DNA of 64,000 nt. Source: CAYXDO01 sp964463485. Lineage in GTDB: Bacteria; Myxococcota; Kuafuiibacteriia; Kuafuiibacteriales; Kuafuiibacteriaceae. This document shows, piece by piece, positions 52,156-60,706 of the stretch (position 1 is its first letter; each line of letters starts with the position of its first letter). The position numbers were made by a program, and so were the translations under genes. The notes beneath the pieces are model-generated. The model was not told where the DNA came from and ran no database searches. It saw only the letters and a list, made by a program, of their open reading frames with translations. The stretch is from assembly GCA_964463485.1 (NCBI GenBank), contig CAYXDO010000006.1, forward strand, positions 1 through 64,000, in the 5' to 3' direction.

Positions 52156-52550
52156 AGCAACTGCTGCTATGGGCGTTCGTCGTCACCTCGAGCGGGACCG
52201 CGCTCGCGGGCCCGCCTGGTCCCATTCTGCCCCAGCAGTTTGCTGCGGATCGGGGACCTGACAAAGTGGACGTGAGTCAGTATCCGCCGGAGCTCCAGAA
52301 ATCATACGAGCTGTTCGCGACCAAGTGTCGATTGTGCCATACCCTCGCCCGGCCCATCAACACCGACTTCGCGGCGCGGGAGTGGATGCTCTACGTGAAG
52401 AAAATGATGGGCAAGGCGGAGGGCTGGATCTCGCCGAGCGAAGGCAAAGAGATCTTCAAGTTTCTCGAGTACCATCAGGTCCAGAAGGACGCGCGAAAGG
52501 GTGCGACGACCTCCTCGGTGGCAAAGCCCAACTCACGGATCGGCGAATAA
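52152..52550 (+). CDS. Small monoheme c-type cytochrome
   Basis: The product is 132 residues: signal peptide MKQLLLWAFVVTSSGTALA, then a single CRLCHTLARPIN heme motif (about residue 62) with KKMMGKAEGWIS further on that could supply the axial Met. It ends the operon of six overlapping genes, starting inside the stop of the MopE-like gene (ATGA). Confidence 0.85.
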   Translation: MKQLLLWAFVVTSSGTALAGPPGPILPQQFAADRGPDKVDVSQYPPELQKSYELFATKCRLCHTLARPINTDFAAREWMLYVKKMMGKAEGWISPSEGKEIFKFLEYHQVQKDARKGATTSSVAKPNSRIGE

Positions 52551-52724
52551 TCGCGACTTCCGCCCGCTCGAGGTCGCCGGTGATTTCGTCACCGCTCCCT
52601 GGCCTACCCTGCTCTCCCGATGGCAGAGGTCGCTCGACCGAGAGGCTCCGTCCGGCGCTCGCGACCGCGCCGAGCGGCCCTCGCTGGCGTTGCGCGGATG
52701 GGCGCGGCGGAGTAAGCAACCGCC

Positions 52725-54647
52725 ATGAGAAAAGTCGTGCTCACCGAGCTGAGCCTCTATGAGCAAGCCGTACCGCTCCTTAACGGTTACCTCGAAGCGT
52801 GCGCAAGAAAGGACCAGGAGGTCGGCCCAGCACATTCGTTCACGAGCTACAGTCTCCCGGCCCGAATCAAGCCCGCCGAGCTCCTCAAGATCCTGGAGGC
52901 GCAGGACGGAGACGTTTACGGATTCAGTTGCTACGTGTGGAATATGGGGACGATCAAACTCGTCGCCAAGCAGCTCGCGCAAAGCAAACCTTCTGCCAAA
53001 ATCGTGCTCGGAGGCCACCAAGCGGCCAACCACGCGCGGCGGTACCTCGAGCCGGAGCTCGAGAATATGTTCGTGTGTAACGGCGAAGGCGAACGCACTT
53101 TCACGGAGTTTCTGCGGACCACGAACGGTCAAGGAGATCTCGGCGGAGTGCGCGGACTCTCCTTCTTTGCGAACGGTGAGCTCGTCACGACACCCCCCGA
53201 GGCCAAGCTGACCGACCTCGACGAGATCCCGTCGCCTTTTCTGACCGGGATTTTCGGCGACAAACGCTACGGCACGGCGGTCTTGGAGACCAACCGCGGC
53301 TGTCCGTTCGAGTGTACGTTCTGCACGTGGGGAGGACCGGGCAAGTCTGTCGCGCGCTTCTCGCTAGACCGGATATTCGCGGAGATCGAGTGGCTGTCGA
53401 ACGCCAAAGTCGATTACGTCCACTTGGCCGACGCCAACTGGGGCATGCTGCCGCGAGACATCGAAATTTCGAAAAAACTCGGGGAGCTCTTCAAGACGAA
53501 CGGGAAGCCCTTCGCGGTCGCTTTTTCGGCCGCCAAGAACAAGACTCGAGGCGCGATCGCGTGTGTCGAGGCGCTGAGCGATGCGGGCGTCGTGACGACC
53601 CAGGCCGTCGGTGTGCAGTCGATGTCCACCGCCGTCCTCGACCAAATCAAACGTTCGAACATCCCGAGCGCTCAGTACATCGAGATGTTCGACGGCCTCG
53701 AAAAGAAGGGGATCGGTTCGTTTGCCGAGCTGATGTTCCCGCTGCCGAAGGAGACCTACGGGTCACTCAGAGACAGCTTCAACCAACTCTGCCAAACCAA
53801 GACCGGCTCCATCATCCTGTACCCATCGCTCCTCACGAACAACGCCGAGATGACCGAGACCCGGGACGACTGGGGCTGTGTGACCGTTTCCTCGCCCAAC
53901 GAAGCGGATGAGATCGAGGTCGTGGTCGGATCGAACACGGTGGGTCCCGACGACTATCTCCGAGCCATGTGGTTCTATTTCGCGGGAGCTCACCCCCTGT
54001 ACAACTGCCGCGCCTTACATGTGACCGCGCGAACGCTGAGCGAGAAGGGAACGGCGAGCTTCGACGCTCTCTTTCACGACTTCGCCACGTTCCTGCGCGC
54101 CAACGAGTCTCATCCGTATTCGACGCTCTGCAAAGACACTCTGTCGAAGCTCAAGCAGCACGACATCGGGACGATCGGCTTGTTCGCGCACATGTTCGTG
54201 CACAAGCTGCGGTCCGAATGTTCTCGGGCGCTGGTCGATTTCGCGAAGGCTCAACCTTGGTGGAGCGACCTCGACGTTCGCATCGCGTTCGAGATCGACC
54301 TGTTGAACCTGCCGTCGTTCTACCTCAACACACTGGTCGAGATCCCCAAGCACGACTTCGAGCTCATTCACCCCGTGAGCGCGGACGGTCGATCGATCGT
54401 GGCTGAGATCTCGAGTGAGTTGGCGCTCGAGCGACTTCAGACGCTCCTGTTGGAGTCTCGGCGTCCGCCCGCGGGCCAGCGCCGTGTCCGCATCGACTAC
54501 GGGGCGCCAAGGCAAATGCCGCATTCGAAGTACTGGCGGCCGGATCAAACGATGGGCTACTGTCACAGCATGGTGCAGCGGGTGAGTCTACTCATGCCGA
54601 CGTGGCGGGCGGCGGACGAGAGCGCGCCCAAAATCTCGGTGGAGTGA
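52725..54647 (+). CDS. Cobalamin-binding radical SAM enzyme
   Basis: The product is 640 residues. The N-terminal half has a B12-binding fold pattern (GFSCYVWNMGTIKLVAKQL and VLGGHQAANHARR). The radical SAM motif CPFECTFC (Cys193, Cys197, Cys200) is followed by VDYVHLADANWGMLPRDIEI. Such enzymes methylate or rearrange unactivated carbons in natural-product or cell-component pathways. No peptide substrate or other biosynthetic gene is visible nearby, so the substrate is unknown. It starts 174 nt after the cytochrome operon and is probably a separate unit. Confidence 0.88.
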   Translation: MRKVVLTELSLYEQAVPLLNGYLEACARKDQEVGPAHSFTSYSLPARIKPAELLKILEAQDGDVYGFSCYVWNMGTIKLVAKQLAQSKPSAKIVLGGHQAANHARRYLEPELENMFVCNGEGERTFTEFLRTTNGQGDLGGVRGLSFFANGELVTTPPEAKLTDLDEIPSPFLTGIFGDKRYGTAVLETNRGCPFECTFCTWGGPGKSVARFSLDRIFAEIEWLSNAKVDYVHLADANWGMLPRDIEISKKLGELFKTNGKPFAVAFSAAKNKTRGAIACVEALSDAGVVTTQAVGVQSMSTAVLDQIKRSNIPSAQYIEMFDGLEKKGIGSFAELMFPLPKETYGSLRDSFNQLCQTKTGSIILYPSLLTNNAEMTETRDDWGCVTVSSPNEADEIEVVVGSNTVGPDDYLRAMWFYFAGAHPLYNCRALHVTARTLSEKGTASFDALFHDFATFLRANESHPYSTLCKDTLSKLKQHDIGTIGLFAHMFVHKLRSECSRALVDFAKAQPWWSDLDVRIAFEIDLLNLPSFYLNTLVEIPKHDFELIHPVSADGRSIVAEISSELALERLQTLLLESRRPPAGQRRVRIDYGAPRQMPHSKYWRPDQTMGYCHSMVQRVSLLMPTWRAADESAPKISVE

Positions 54648-54672
54648 CGAGCCTGCCGCGAGCTCGAACCCG

Positions 54673-55611
54673 ATGGGTCCGTGGGCGCACAAACTCTCCG
54701 GCAAAAGACCGCTGCCGATTCTTTCCCTCTGCGTGGCAATCCTCGGCGCCGTGATGATGGAGCGGACGCCCAACCGCGCTCGCCTGGTGGGCGGGCTCGC
54801 AGTCGCGGGCTTCGGGCTGCTGTGGGGCATGCTGCTGATTCGACGACGCACCGAGGGCAGCCAACGTCGCGTCGACAAAGTCGCCCGTTTCGTCGCCTTA
54901 GGGGTGGCGCAGTCTGGAATCCAACAAGCTCTCTACTTCGCGACGCCCTTCTTCGCGCTCACCGGCTTGTCTTGGTTTCATGCGCCGTTCTTCGTGCTCC
55001 TCCTGCTCGCGCTGGCCGCCTCCACGTGGGACCCCTGGTTCTCGCAGATCGTCGAGCGCCCGTGGCTCCTCTTCGCTCTCCAGGGAGCCGGCGCTTGGTG
55101 GAGCCTGGTCGTCGTCCTGCCGATCATGGGTCTACCGCTTCTGTGGTCTCACCTGACCACCGCCCTCGCCCTCGCCCTCGTCGCTCCGTGGGGCGCGAAG
55201 TCTCTCGGCCTCCCCCGTCCTCTGCTATTCTCGGTCGCCGTGCCGGTCGTACTCATCGCGTGCGCACCCATCCTTCCACCGGCGCCGCTGTCGCTCGCCA
55301 AGATCGGTATCGGTACGGAGATCGTGGAGCGGGAGCTCGTGAGTGCAGGCGCTCGCCTGGATCGGCCGAGCTCGCTGTATTGCCAGTCCTCGATCCGCGC
55401 TCCCCTCGGATTGCGCGACCGACTGTTCCACACGTGGAGGATCGATGGACGATTCGTGCAGAGAGTCGAGGTCGAAGTCAGCGGGGGCCGGGCCGCTGGG
55501 TTTCGGACGTGGTCCCGCTGGAGCTCGCCACGCCAAGGAGTCGTGAGTTGTCTCGTGGAGACGGAGACTCACCAGCGGCTCGGGGTCGCCTCTGCGTCGG
55601 TGGTTCGATGA
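54673..55611 (+). CDS. Multi-spanning membrane protein with DUF2914-like C-terminus
   Basis: The product is 312 residues. Four to six hydrophobic segments fill residues 15-210 (for example LSLCVAILGAVMM and FFVLLLLALAAS). The C-terminal third (about 215-312) has ERELVSAGARLDRP, LFHTWRIDGRFVQR and WSRWSSPRQGV, resembling the DUF2914 domain found at the end of DUF5924-type membrane proteins. Its stop overlaps the next start (ATGA), coupling it to a lipoprotein gene. Function unknown. Confidence 0.7.
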   Translation: MGPWAHKLSGKRPLPILSLCVAILGAVMMERTPNRARLVGGLAVAGFGLLWGMLLIRRRTEGSQRRVDKVARFVALGVAQSGIQQALYFATPFFALTGLSWFHAPFFVLLLLALAASTWDPWFSQIVERPWLLFALQGAGAWWSLVVVLPIMGLPLLWSHLTTALALALVAPWGAKSLGLPRPLLFSVAVPVVLIACAPILPPAPLSLAKIGIGTEIVERELVSAGARLDRPSSLYCQSSIRAPLGLRDRLFHTWRIDGRFVQRVEVEVSGGRAAGFRTWSRWSSPRQGVVSCLVETETHQRLGVASASVVR

Positions 55612-57032
55612 AAAGAGCCGCCGTTTTTTGCTCGCTCGGTCTCGCCGGCTGCGGGATCCCGGACAAAGTCGTGATTCTCGTCGGAGACTCTTCCAAGGCC
55701 GCCTTCGTCGTCGACGACTCCGGCGCCGAGCCCCTCACCGTGGGAACGGTCCCCGTACCCGGGTTGGACGATGGCCGCGTTCGGTACCTGCTGGAGCTCG
55801 ATGAGCAGACCTTGGCCTTCACGTCCCCGTACTACGAGTCGACGCGAGTCAGCGAAGTCATGCTCGAGTGGGGGGCTCCAAAGTCTTGCTCTACCGGGGA
55901 GCTCGCTCCGGATGGCCGTACTCTGAGCGCGCGACTGCCTGAAGGGACTCGCGTCGCCAGGGTCATGGATGGGGTAGTCGAGCAACTGTCGCTGCGAGAG
56001 CTCCCGTTCGGCGATCGACTCCACCTTCGAATCCCCGCCTCGATCGACCGCTGCGCGGGCGACCCGCAGATCGAGATCGAGCGATTCACGCCCGCGTCTT
56101 TGAGCTCGGTTGCGAGCACCTTCTTCATACCCAACCGAATCGGGTTCGTGGACGATGATACGATCTACGCGATGACCAGCTTCTCGTTCGCGGTGGCCCA
56201 TCGCGGCGCGGAGCACGCAGCGACGGTCCAACTATCGGACTGGTACCCACAGGGCGCGATCGTCGAACGCACGGGAGACGCGGCCGCGACGATTCTGGTG
56301 GCGGCCTCACGGGGAGCCACGAGCCCCGAAACGGCCGTGCTGGAGCTCGCGCTTTTCGGAGACTCGCTTGTCCACGTCAGAACGACGACAGTCGGGCTCG
56401 GTAAGGCCGCCGACATCGCTTTGGGCCAGAGCGACCTCTTCGTACTCGGTGAGCACGCGCTCTTTCGGCAACGGGACGGATCGACCGAGTTTGCCGTGGT
56501 CCGCGACTTCGCTCCGAAGATGTCGCACTTTCGAGGGTCCAGGGACGAGCAGCTGCTCGTGTCCGACTCCACGGTTTACTCCGGCCAGCTCGACGTGGAC
56601 CGGTGGACGGACTGGTCCCGCGAAAGCGGGTTTCCTCAGCTCGCTCGGATCCAGGACGCGTTGGTCACGGACGGTCGAGCATGGATCGCCGGCAACACGC
56701 TCGTCGAGCGACCCAGAGAGGAGGAGAAGTGGGAAGCTCGAGCGCCCGTATACGTACCGAATTACGATGGCCCGACGATCTCGGATTGCGGATTCACGGA
56801 GATCGACTCGACGGTCGAGCGCATCGCGCCCTTTCCGGAGGAGTCCCCCACTCACCTCGTGATCCTGCTGGACGACGAGCCGCAGGCGGTGATGTACCGT
56901 CTCCGCGACGGGTGTGCGGTCGCCGTGACTTCGCCAGACGAGCATGGAGAGTTCTCGTCCGTAGCAGTCATGGGTACGACCCTGGTGTTCGGTGGTCACT
57001 CCGGGCTGATGCGACTTCGAACCGATCCGTAA
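55608..57032 (+). CDS. Lipoprotein, beta-propeller-like, unknown function
   Basis: The product is 474 residues. The lipobox FCSLGLAGC is at the N-terminus, followed by a strand-rich body with many short hydrophobic strands (for example ILVAASRG and SDLFVLGEHALFRQ). In plan it resembles the lipoproteins at 28015-30564 and 30869-32239. It overlaps the upstream membrane-protein gene by 4 nt. No catalytic motif is visible. Confidence 0.72.
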   Translation: MKRAAVFCSLGLAGCGIPDKVVILVGDSSKAAFVVDDSGAEPLTVGTVPVPGLDDGRVRYLLELDEQTLAFTSPYYESTRVSEVMLEWGAPKSCSTGELAPDGRTLSARLPEGTRVARVMDGVVEQLSLRELPFGDRLHLRIPASIDRCAGDPQIEIERFTPASLSSVASTFFIPNRIGFVDDDTIYAMTSFSFAVAHRGAEHAATVQLSDWYPQGAIVERTGDAAATILVAASRGATSPETAVLELALFGDSLVHVRTTTVGLGKAADIALGQSDLFVLGEHALFRQRDGSTEFAVVRDFAPKMSHFRGSRDEQLLVSDSTVYSGQLDVDRWTDWSRESGFPQLARIQDALVTDGRAWIAGNTLVERPREEEKWEARAPVYVPNYDGPTISDCGFTEIDSTVERIAPFPEESPTHLVILLDDEPQAVMYRLRDGCAVAVTSPDEHGEFSSVAVMGTTLVFGGHSGLMRLRTDP

Positions 57033-57179
57033 CCTCCGACGACTGTCCAGTGCTGAGTGTGGTTCGTACTCTTCGCCGCGTCGCCTTTGAACGTCGGCGA
57101 CGTGTTCCGCGAGACGACCTCGCCGCCCAGCTCACGCTCCAGCACGCGCCCGAGCAGCAGGTTGGCCGCCCCGTCCGCG

Positions 57180-57345
57180 AAGTTGTGCCAGGTCGGCTCG
57201 TTCTTCCCACCTCGCAACGGACGGACACGGTCTCAAAGTCGAACCTCAGCTCTTCGGGTTGCCAGCCGGACGGCTTGGCTGCGGCCCGTCCACAAGACCT
57301 TGGCCTCCACAAGACCTTGGCCTTGTACGTATACACCATCACACG
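57180..57345 (-). pseudogene. Decayed AbrB/VapB-type antitoxin
   Basis: Minus-strand pieces match the intact antitoxin at 59989-60231: a KAKVLW start, an SQAVRL-like piece and ELRFDFETVSV near 57210, which corresponds to EFRFDCETVSV in the intact gene. The frame is broken by a 17-bp tandem duplication (57289-57322) and further small indels. The upstream GTATAC operator-like site is still shared. No adjacent VapC toxin is left in this position. The rest of 57033-57456 contains only a short open frame of unclear status at 56996-57217. Confidence 0.75.
57289..57322. repeat. 17-bp tandem duplication
   Basis: TCCACAAGACCTTGGCC occurs twice in direct succession (57289-57305 and 57306-57322). Because 17 is not a multiple of 3 it shifts the reading frame of the decayed antitoxin and probably caused, or followed, its inactivation. 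Confidence 0.9.
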
Positions 57346-57456
57346 GTCAACTCCTCGCGCGCTCGTTCGTGCTCGCGCGCCACTTGGCGTTCACCGTGAC
57401 ATTTTCGAGCACGGCTTTGCGGCACCAGGTTGACCGCGATCGCGAAGTGGGGCGAG

Positions 57457-58206
57457 ATGAGAGACGTGCGGCGGAACTATCCACGCCCTCCGATCGTCGA
57501 GGCCGTCATCGATTTTCGCTTCGCGCCAACAAATTCGCGAACCGCGCTGTTGGAGGCTCTTCGCTCGGCACTTGGGGCGCGGTATCGGGGCACGGACGAG
57601 CAGCAGGAGCTGATAGAACTCTCGGCCGCGGTTCGCCCCGACACGATTGCGACCTCCGCGAAGCGCGCCGTGCATGTCACCTTTCTTCGATCCGACGACA
57701 GCCTTCGACTCATCGGCTGCGGGGACGGAATGTTGTCGATCCACGTGCTCGAGCCGTACCCAGGCTGGGAGAGCTTCATCGAACAAGCTGATGAGGCAAT
57801 CGGGGTGCTCCCCGAAACAGTCGCGAATCAGCCGCTTCGCTCGGTCGCCGTCCGGTACATCGACCGCATCAAGCTTTCCGATCACGGTCCCTCGATGGAG
57901 GACATACTCACCATCATGCCTCCCCGTCCTGAACCCATGCCGAAGCTGCTATCGGGGTTTCATGTCACGACGCATTCGAGGGACCCCGACGGTACGTTAG
58001 CTACGCTGACCCTTGCGAGTGCTCCTCGCGAACCCGGTAGCGACCCGTCCGTGGTCTTCGATCTGACCTTGCTCCGCGCTGGAGAGCCGCTCTGCGGACC
58101 GTTCCGCTCGGGAGCCTGGCGCGCGATCGTCGACGAGTTGCATGTGCGTCAGAGGGAGATTTTCGAGGCGTCCATCACGGACCGGGCGAGGAGCTTGTTT
58201 CAATGA
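57457..58206 (+). CDS. TIGR04255-family protein
   Basis: The product is 249 residues from the ATG at 57457 (a TTG at 57430 is an in-frame alternative). The start NYPRPPIVEAVIDFRFAP is the TIGR04255 signature, and SVAVRYIDRIKL with a beta-rich middle follows. TIGR04255 proteins are scattered through accessory regions with no known activity. It overlaps the next gene by 4 nt (ATGA), and both lie between toxin-antitoxin modules. Confidence 0.85.
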   Translation: MRDVRRNYPRPPIVEAVIDFRFAPTNSRTALLEALRSALGARYRGTDEQQELIELSAAVRPDTIATSAKRAVHVTFLRSDDSLRLIGCGDGMLSIHVLEPYPGWESFIEQADEAIGVLPETVANQPLRSVAVRYIDRIKLSDHGPSMEDILTIMPPRPEPMPKLLSGFHVTTHSRDPDGTLATLTLASAPREPGSDPSVVFDLTLLRAGEPLCGPFRSGAWRAIVDELHVRQREIFEASITDRARSLFQ

Positions 58207-59009
58207 TTTTGCATCCGCCCACTGGTTCCCGTCCTCTGACTTCTCTCTCGAGGTTCGTGATCGCGGCTGACTACGGTAGCTTCCCACCACCGATGCTGAC
58301 TTCAGATCGCACCATCCTTGCGCCGACGCCGTGCGGCAGTCCGGACGCGACGTACCTGGGCGAACTCATGCAGGACTTCGTGGCCGAGTCCGTAAAGCGG
58401 TGGGCCCGTCTTGCAAACGTCGAAAGCAGCCTGGGTTGGCTCTCGGACGTATATTCCATGGTCGATCGGAAACAGATCGGAGCAGCCAAAAAACTCATCG
58501 ACGAGAGATTCGACCGGATGCTGGCCAGGCAAGATTTCGCTGGCGCGGACTCGGTTCTCCGCGCGATCGACGCAAAAAAGTTGGATGCAAGTGTCATCCT
58601 CGCTGCACTTGCTGCGACCCGCCGCGAGCGAGCCAATCTCCCACACCGAACAAACCTGTTGGGGCGCGTCATCGAAAGCCGAACGTGGGAGCGGGAGCCG
58701 AACGAAGCGACGATCCTACTGCGCTCGGAGGTCCTCGAAGAGTTGGCAGCCGTTTGGCGCGAGGAAATTCGGCACGAGTCCTCCGCGACAAAGATTACGG
58801 AGCATCCAGCCTACCTTCAGATCATCAGCCTCGGAAAATCCGTCGTTCCTTCGATTCTCGAACGGATGAGAAGCGGCGAGCGACACTGGGGGACGGCGCT
58901 GCGCAAGATCACGGGAGCCAATCCCTTGAAACCATCGGACGCTGGTCGCATGGCCATCCAGAACGAGCGCTGGATCCAGTGGGGCAAAGATCAGGGGTTG
59001 ATCAGGTAG
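58203..59009 (+). CDS. Helical accessory protein with conserved WG...NP C-terminal domain
   Basis: The product is 268 residues. The N-terminal third is ordinary helical sequence (for example LDERFDRML-like DERFDRMLARQDFAG). The C-terminal domain (about 190-268) reads HPAYLQIISLGKSVVP, then RHWGTALRKITGANPLKPS and QWGKDQGLI, a pattern I have seen in uncharacterised proteins encoded in similar neighbourhoods. Coupled to the TIGR04255 gene (ATGA overlap) and followed at once by a third gene. Codons here look less GC-biased than in the flanking genes, suggesting transfer. Confidence 0.75.
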   Translation: MILHPPTGSRPLTSLSRFVIAADYGSFPPPMLTSDRTILAPTPCGSPDATYLGELMQDFVAESVKRWARLANVESSLGWLSDVYSMVDRKQIGAAKKLIDERFDRMLARQDFAGADSVLRAIDAKKLDASVILAALAATRRERANLPHRTNLLGRVIESRTWEREPNEATILLRSEVLEELAAVWREEIRHESSATKITEHPAYLQIISLGKSVVPSILERMRSGERHWGTALRKITGANPLKPSDAGRMAIQNERWIQWGKDQGLIR

Positions 59010-59010
59010 T

Positions 59011-59484
59011 TTGGCCGTGACTGTCTCGATTCCCGGCTTCCCGCTCATGCCCTCAGCCTCACAGACGAGTCCTCCCGACCAGGGCTACAATTGCATTGCC
59101 TGGGCGGCGTGCGACCAAGAGCGGTTTTGGTGGCCTCGTCCAGAAGATGAATACTACTGGCCTCTCGAAGTTCGGGCCGAGACGCGCGAGGCTTTCGTCG
59201 ATGCGTTCGAGACACTTGGTTACGAAGTCTTCACCTACCTGTCCGAGTCCTGGGATCCGAAGGAATGGGAGGTGGTTGCTTTTCTCCAACGCGATGAAGA
59301 AGTGCGACATGCCGCCCGCCAACTCCCTTCCGGACGATGGACGAGCAAGTTGGGCAACGGGATGGACATCGACCACAATATCCAAGAGATCACGCTCGGC
59401 TACGGAGGCATCGGCTGGATGATGCGGCGTCGACGAGCCGGATTCATCCCAAAGCCGACGACGATTCTCACGATGGATCGGTGA
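59011..59484 (+). CDS. YNCIAWA-type small protein (DUF7689-like)
   Basis: The product is 157 residues from a TTG at 59011, just after the previous stop. It starts with a Pro-rich N-terminus and carries DQGYNCIAWAACDQ with a Cys, then FWWPRPEDEYYWP. This CIAWA/WWP pattern matches small proteins usually annotated as DUF7689, of unknown function; the Cys might be catalytic. It is the third gene of the TIGR04255 cassette. Confidence 0.75.
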   Translation: MAVTVSIPGFPLMPSASQTSPPDQGYNCIAWAACDQERFWWPRPEDEYYWPLEVRAETREAFVDAFETLGYEVFTYLSESWDPKEWEVVAFLQRDEEVRHAARQLPSGRWTSKLGNGMDIDHNIQEITLGYGGIGWMMRRRRAGFIPKPTTILTMDR

Positions 59485-59590
59485 CGGTTCTGTTTAACAG
59501 CTCGAATCACGCCGAGAAGCCCGCCGCGAATCGGACACCATCCTGCTCGAGCTCACGCCTCTCGTACCCTCGTCTTGCCGCGATGCCCGC

Positions 59591-59992
59591 TCACGGCTTC
59601 GCCCAGTTCTCGACGCGGAGCCCTTTGACGCGGCGAAACTCCTTCTCGTTGTTCGAGACGAGCGTGAGCTTCCGGGCGAGGGCGTGCGCCGCGATGAGCG
59701 TGTCGAGCGGGCCGATGGGCGTCCCAGCGCGTTCCAGGCGCGCGCGCAGCTCCGCATAGACGCTCGCGTCGTCGCGCACGAAGTCGAGGACCGTGAGCGG
59801 TTTCAAGAAGCTCTCGACGCGCGCCAAGGTGCGCGCAGGCGCGCTGCTCTTGGCGGCTCCCGTCCGCAGCTCGCCGACCGAGACGACACTCACCGTCATG
59901 TCGCGCGGGCTCTCGAAGAGGAGCCGCGGCAGCACGCGTTCGTGCTGCTTCAGCGCAAAGATACACATGTCGGTGTCGAGGCAGTACTTCAC
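59591..59992 (-). CDS. vapC: VapC toxin (PIN domain)
   Basis: The product is 133 residues. PIN acids are visible: Asp6 in MKYCLDTDMCIFAL, Glu in VVSVGELRTG and Asp in IGPLDTLIAAHALA, plus the LVSNNEKEF strand before the C-terminus. It matches the MvpA/VapC family that cleaves initiator tRNA or rRNA. GTG start overlapping the antitoxin stop by 4 nt (GTGA). Confidence 0.92.
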   Translation of the reverse strand: MKYCLDTDMCIFALKQHERVLPRLLFESPRDMTVSVVSVGELRTGAAKSSAPARTLARVESFLKPLTVLDFVRDDASVYAELRARLERAGTPIGPLDTLIAAHALARKLTLVSNNEKEFRRVKGLRVENWAKP

Positions 59993-60231
59993 GGGAGCGC
60001 GCTCCGCTCTTCATGCTCGCCCTGCGACGGACGCTCGAAGTCGTCGGGCACACCGGCGAAGGAGGCGACGTAGTCGTCGGGCCACGCGTCGCGCGGCGAG
60101 AGTACGAGCGTGTTGCCCTCGCGGTGGACGGACACGGTCTCACAGTCGAACCTGAACTCCTTGGGTAGCCGGACGGCTTGGCTCCGGCCGGTCCAGAACA
60201 CCTTGGCCTCTGCGCTCTTCTTGGCTCGCAT
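59989..60231 (-). CDS. vapB: VapB antitoxin (AbrB/SpoVT type)
   Basis: The product is 80 residues. AKVFWTGRSQAVRLPKEFRF is the AbrB-like swapped-hairpin motif; FDCETVSVHREGNTLVL completes it, with a C-terminal helix that should wrap its toxin. The upstream region contains GTATAC within GATGTATACCGAAGATAGATACC, likely the operator. A decayed relative lies 2.9 kb away (57180-57345). Confidence 0.9.
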   Translation of the reverse strand: MRAKKSAEAKVFWTGRSQAVRLPKEFRFDCETVSVHREGNTLVLSPRDAWPDDYVASFAGVPDDFERPSQGEHEERSALP

Positions 60232-60271
60232 GGTATCTATCTTCGGTATACATCATCGCGCGGTCAACCGA

Positions 60272-60706
60272 TCAAACGGCTCGGTTGCTGGTTGGTGAGC
60301 CAGTCGGGGCCAGCAGGCCGGGTATCGCGCACTCGCGGTTGATGGTCGGGATGCCGCCCGTGTCGAAGCTCGGCACGAGCAAGAAGACCGTCGCGAAGGG
60401 TACTTGGCGAGTCATCGCCTTGGCCACGAAGGCCTGAACTCCTTGCTGAGCGACCTGCATCCAGCTTTGGTTGGTGTCGCGAAGCCGCTCGGCCCACTCA
60501 GGAAGTCTGGCGCCCGTCTGGGGCAGCAGGGACAACATCATGCGGTCCGCGTTGACTAAGGGTATCTGAATCGTGTCCGCGAGATGGCCATACCACATCG
60601 TCGATTTGCCGGAACCGTTGTGGCCGGCCAGAATGATCGCGATGGGTTTTTTGGACTTCCGCTGAGCGACGAGAAGATATTCGACCGCCGTCGGCAGAGT
60701 TCTCAC
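60272..60706 (-). CDS. Zeta-toxin-like ATPase, C-terminally truncated
   Basis: The product is 144 residues. Walker A is AGHNGSGKST (about 28-37), followed by PLVNADRMM. Zeta toxins phosphorylate UDP-GlcNAc precursors and are usually about 190-280 residues. After about residue 105 (AMTRQVPFATVF) the sequence becomes Pro/Gly/Ser-rich and no longer resembles the family, so the C-terminal half was lost or frameshifted. It is probably inactive, but the antitoxin gene upstream overlaps it by 4 nt (GTGA). Confidence 0.72.
   Translation of the reverse strand: MRTLPTAVEYLLVAQRKSKKPIAIILAGHNGSGKSTMWYGHLADTIQIPLVNADRMMLSLLPQTGARLPEWAERLRDTNQSWMQVAQQGVQAFVAKAMTRQVPFATVFLLVPSFDTGGIPTINRECAIPGLLAPTGSPTSNRAV

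Noticed and set aside
56996..57217. 73-residue minus-strand frame (MRGGKNEPTWHNFADGAANLL)
   Set aside because: Part of it looks protein-like, but it overlaps the 3' end of the lipoprotein gene and the decayed antitoxin, and no family could be recognised.
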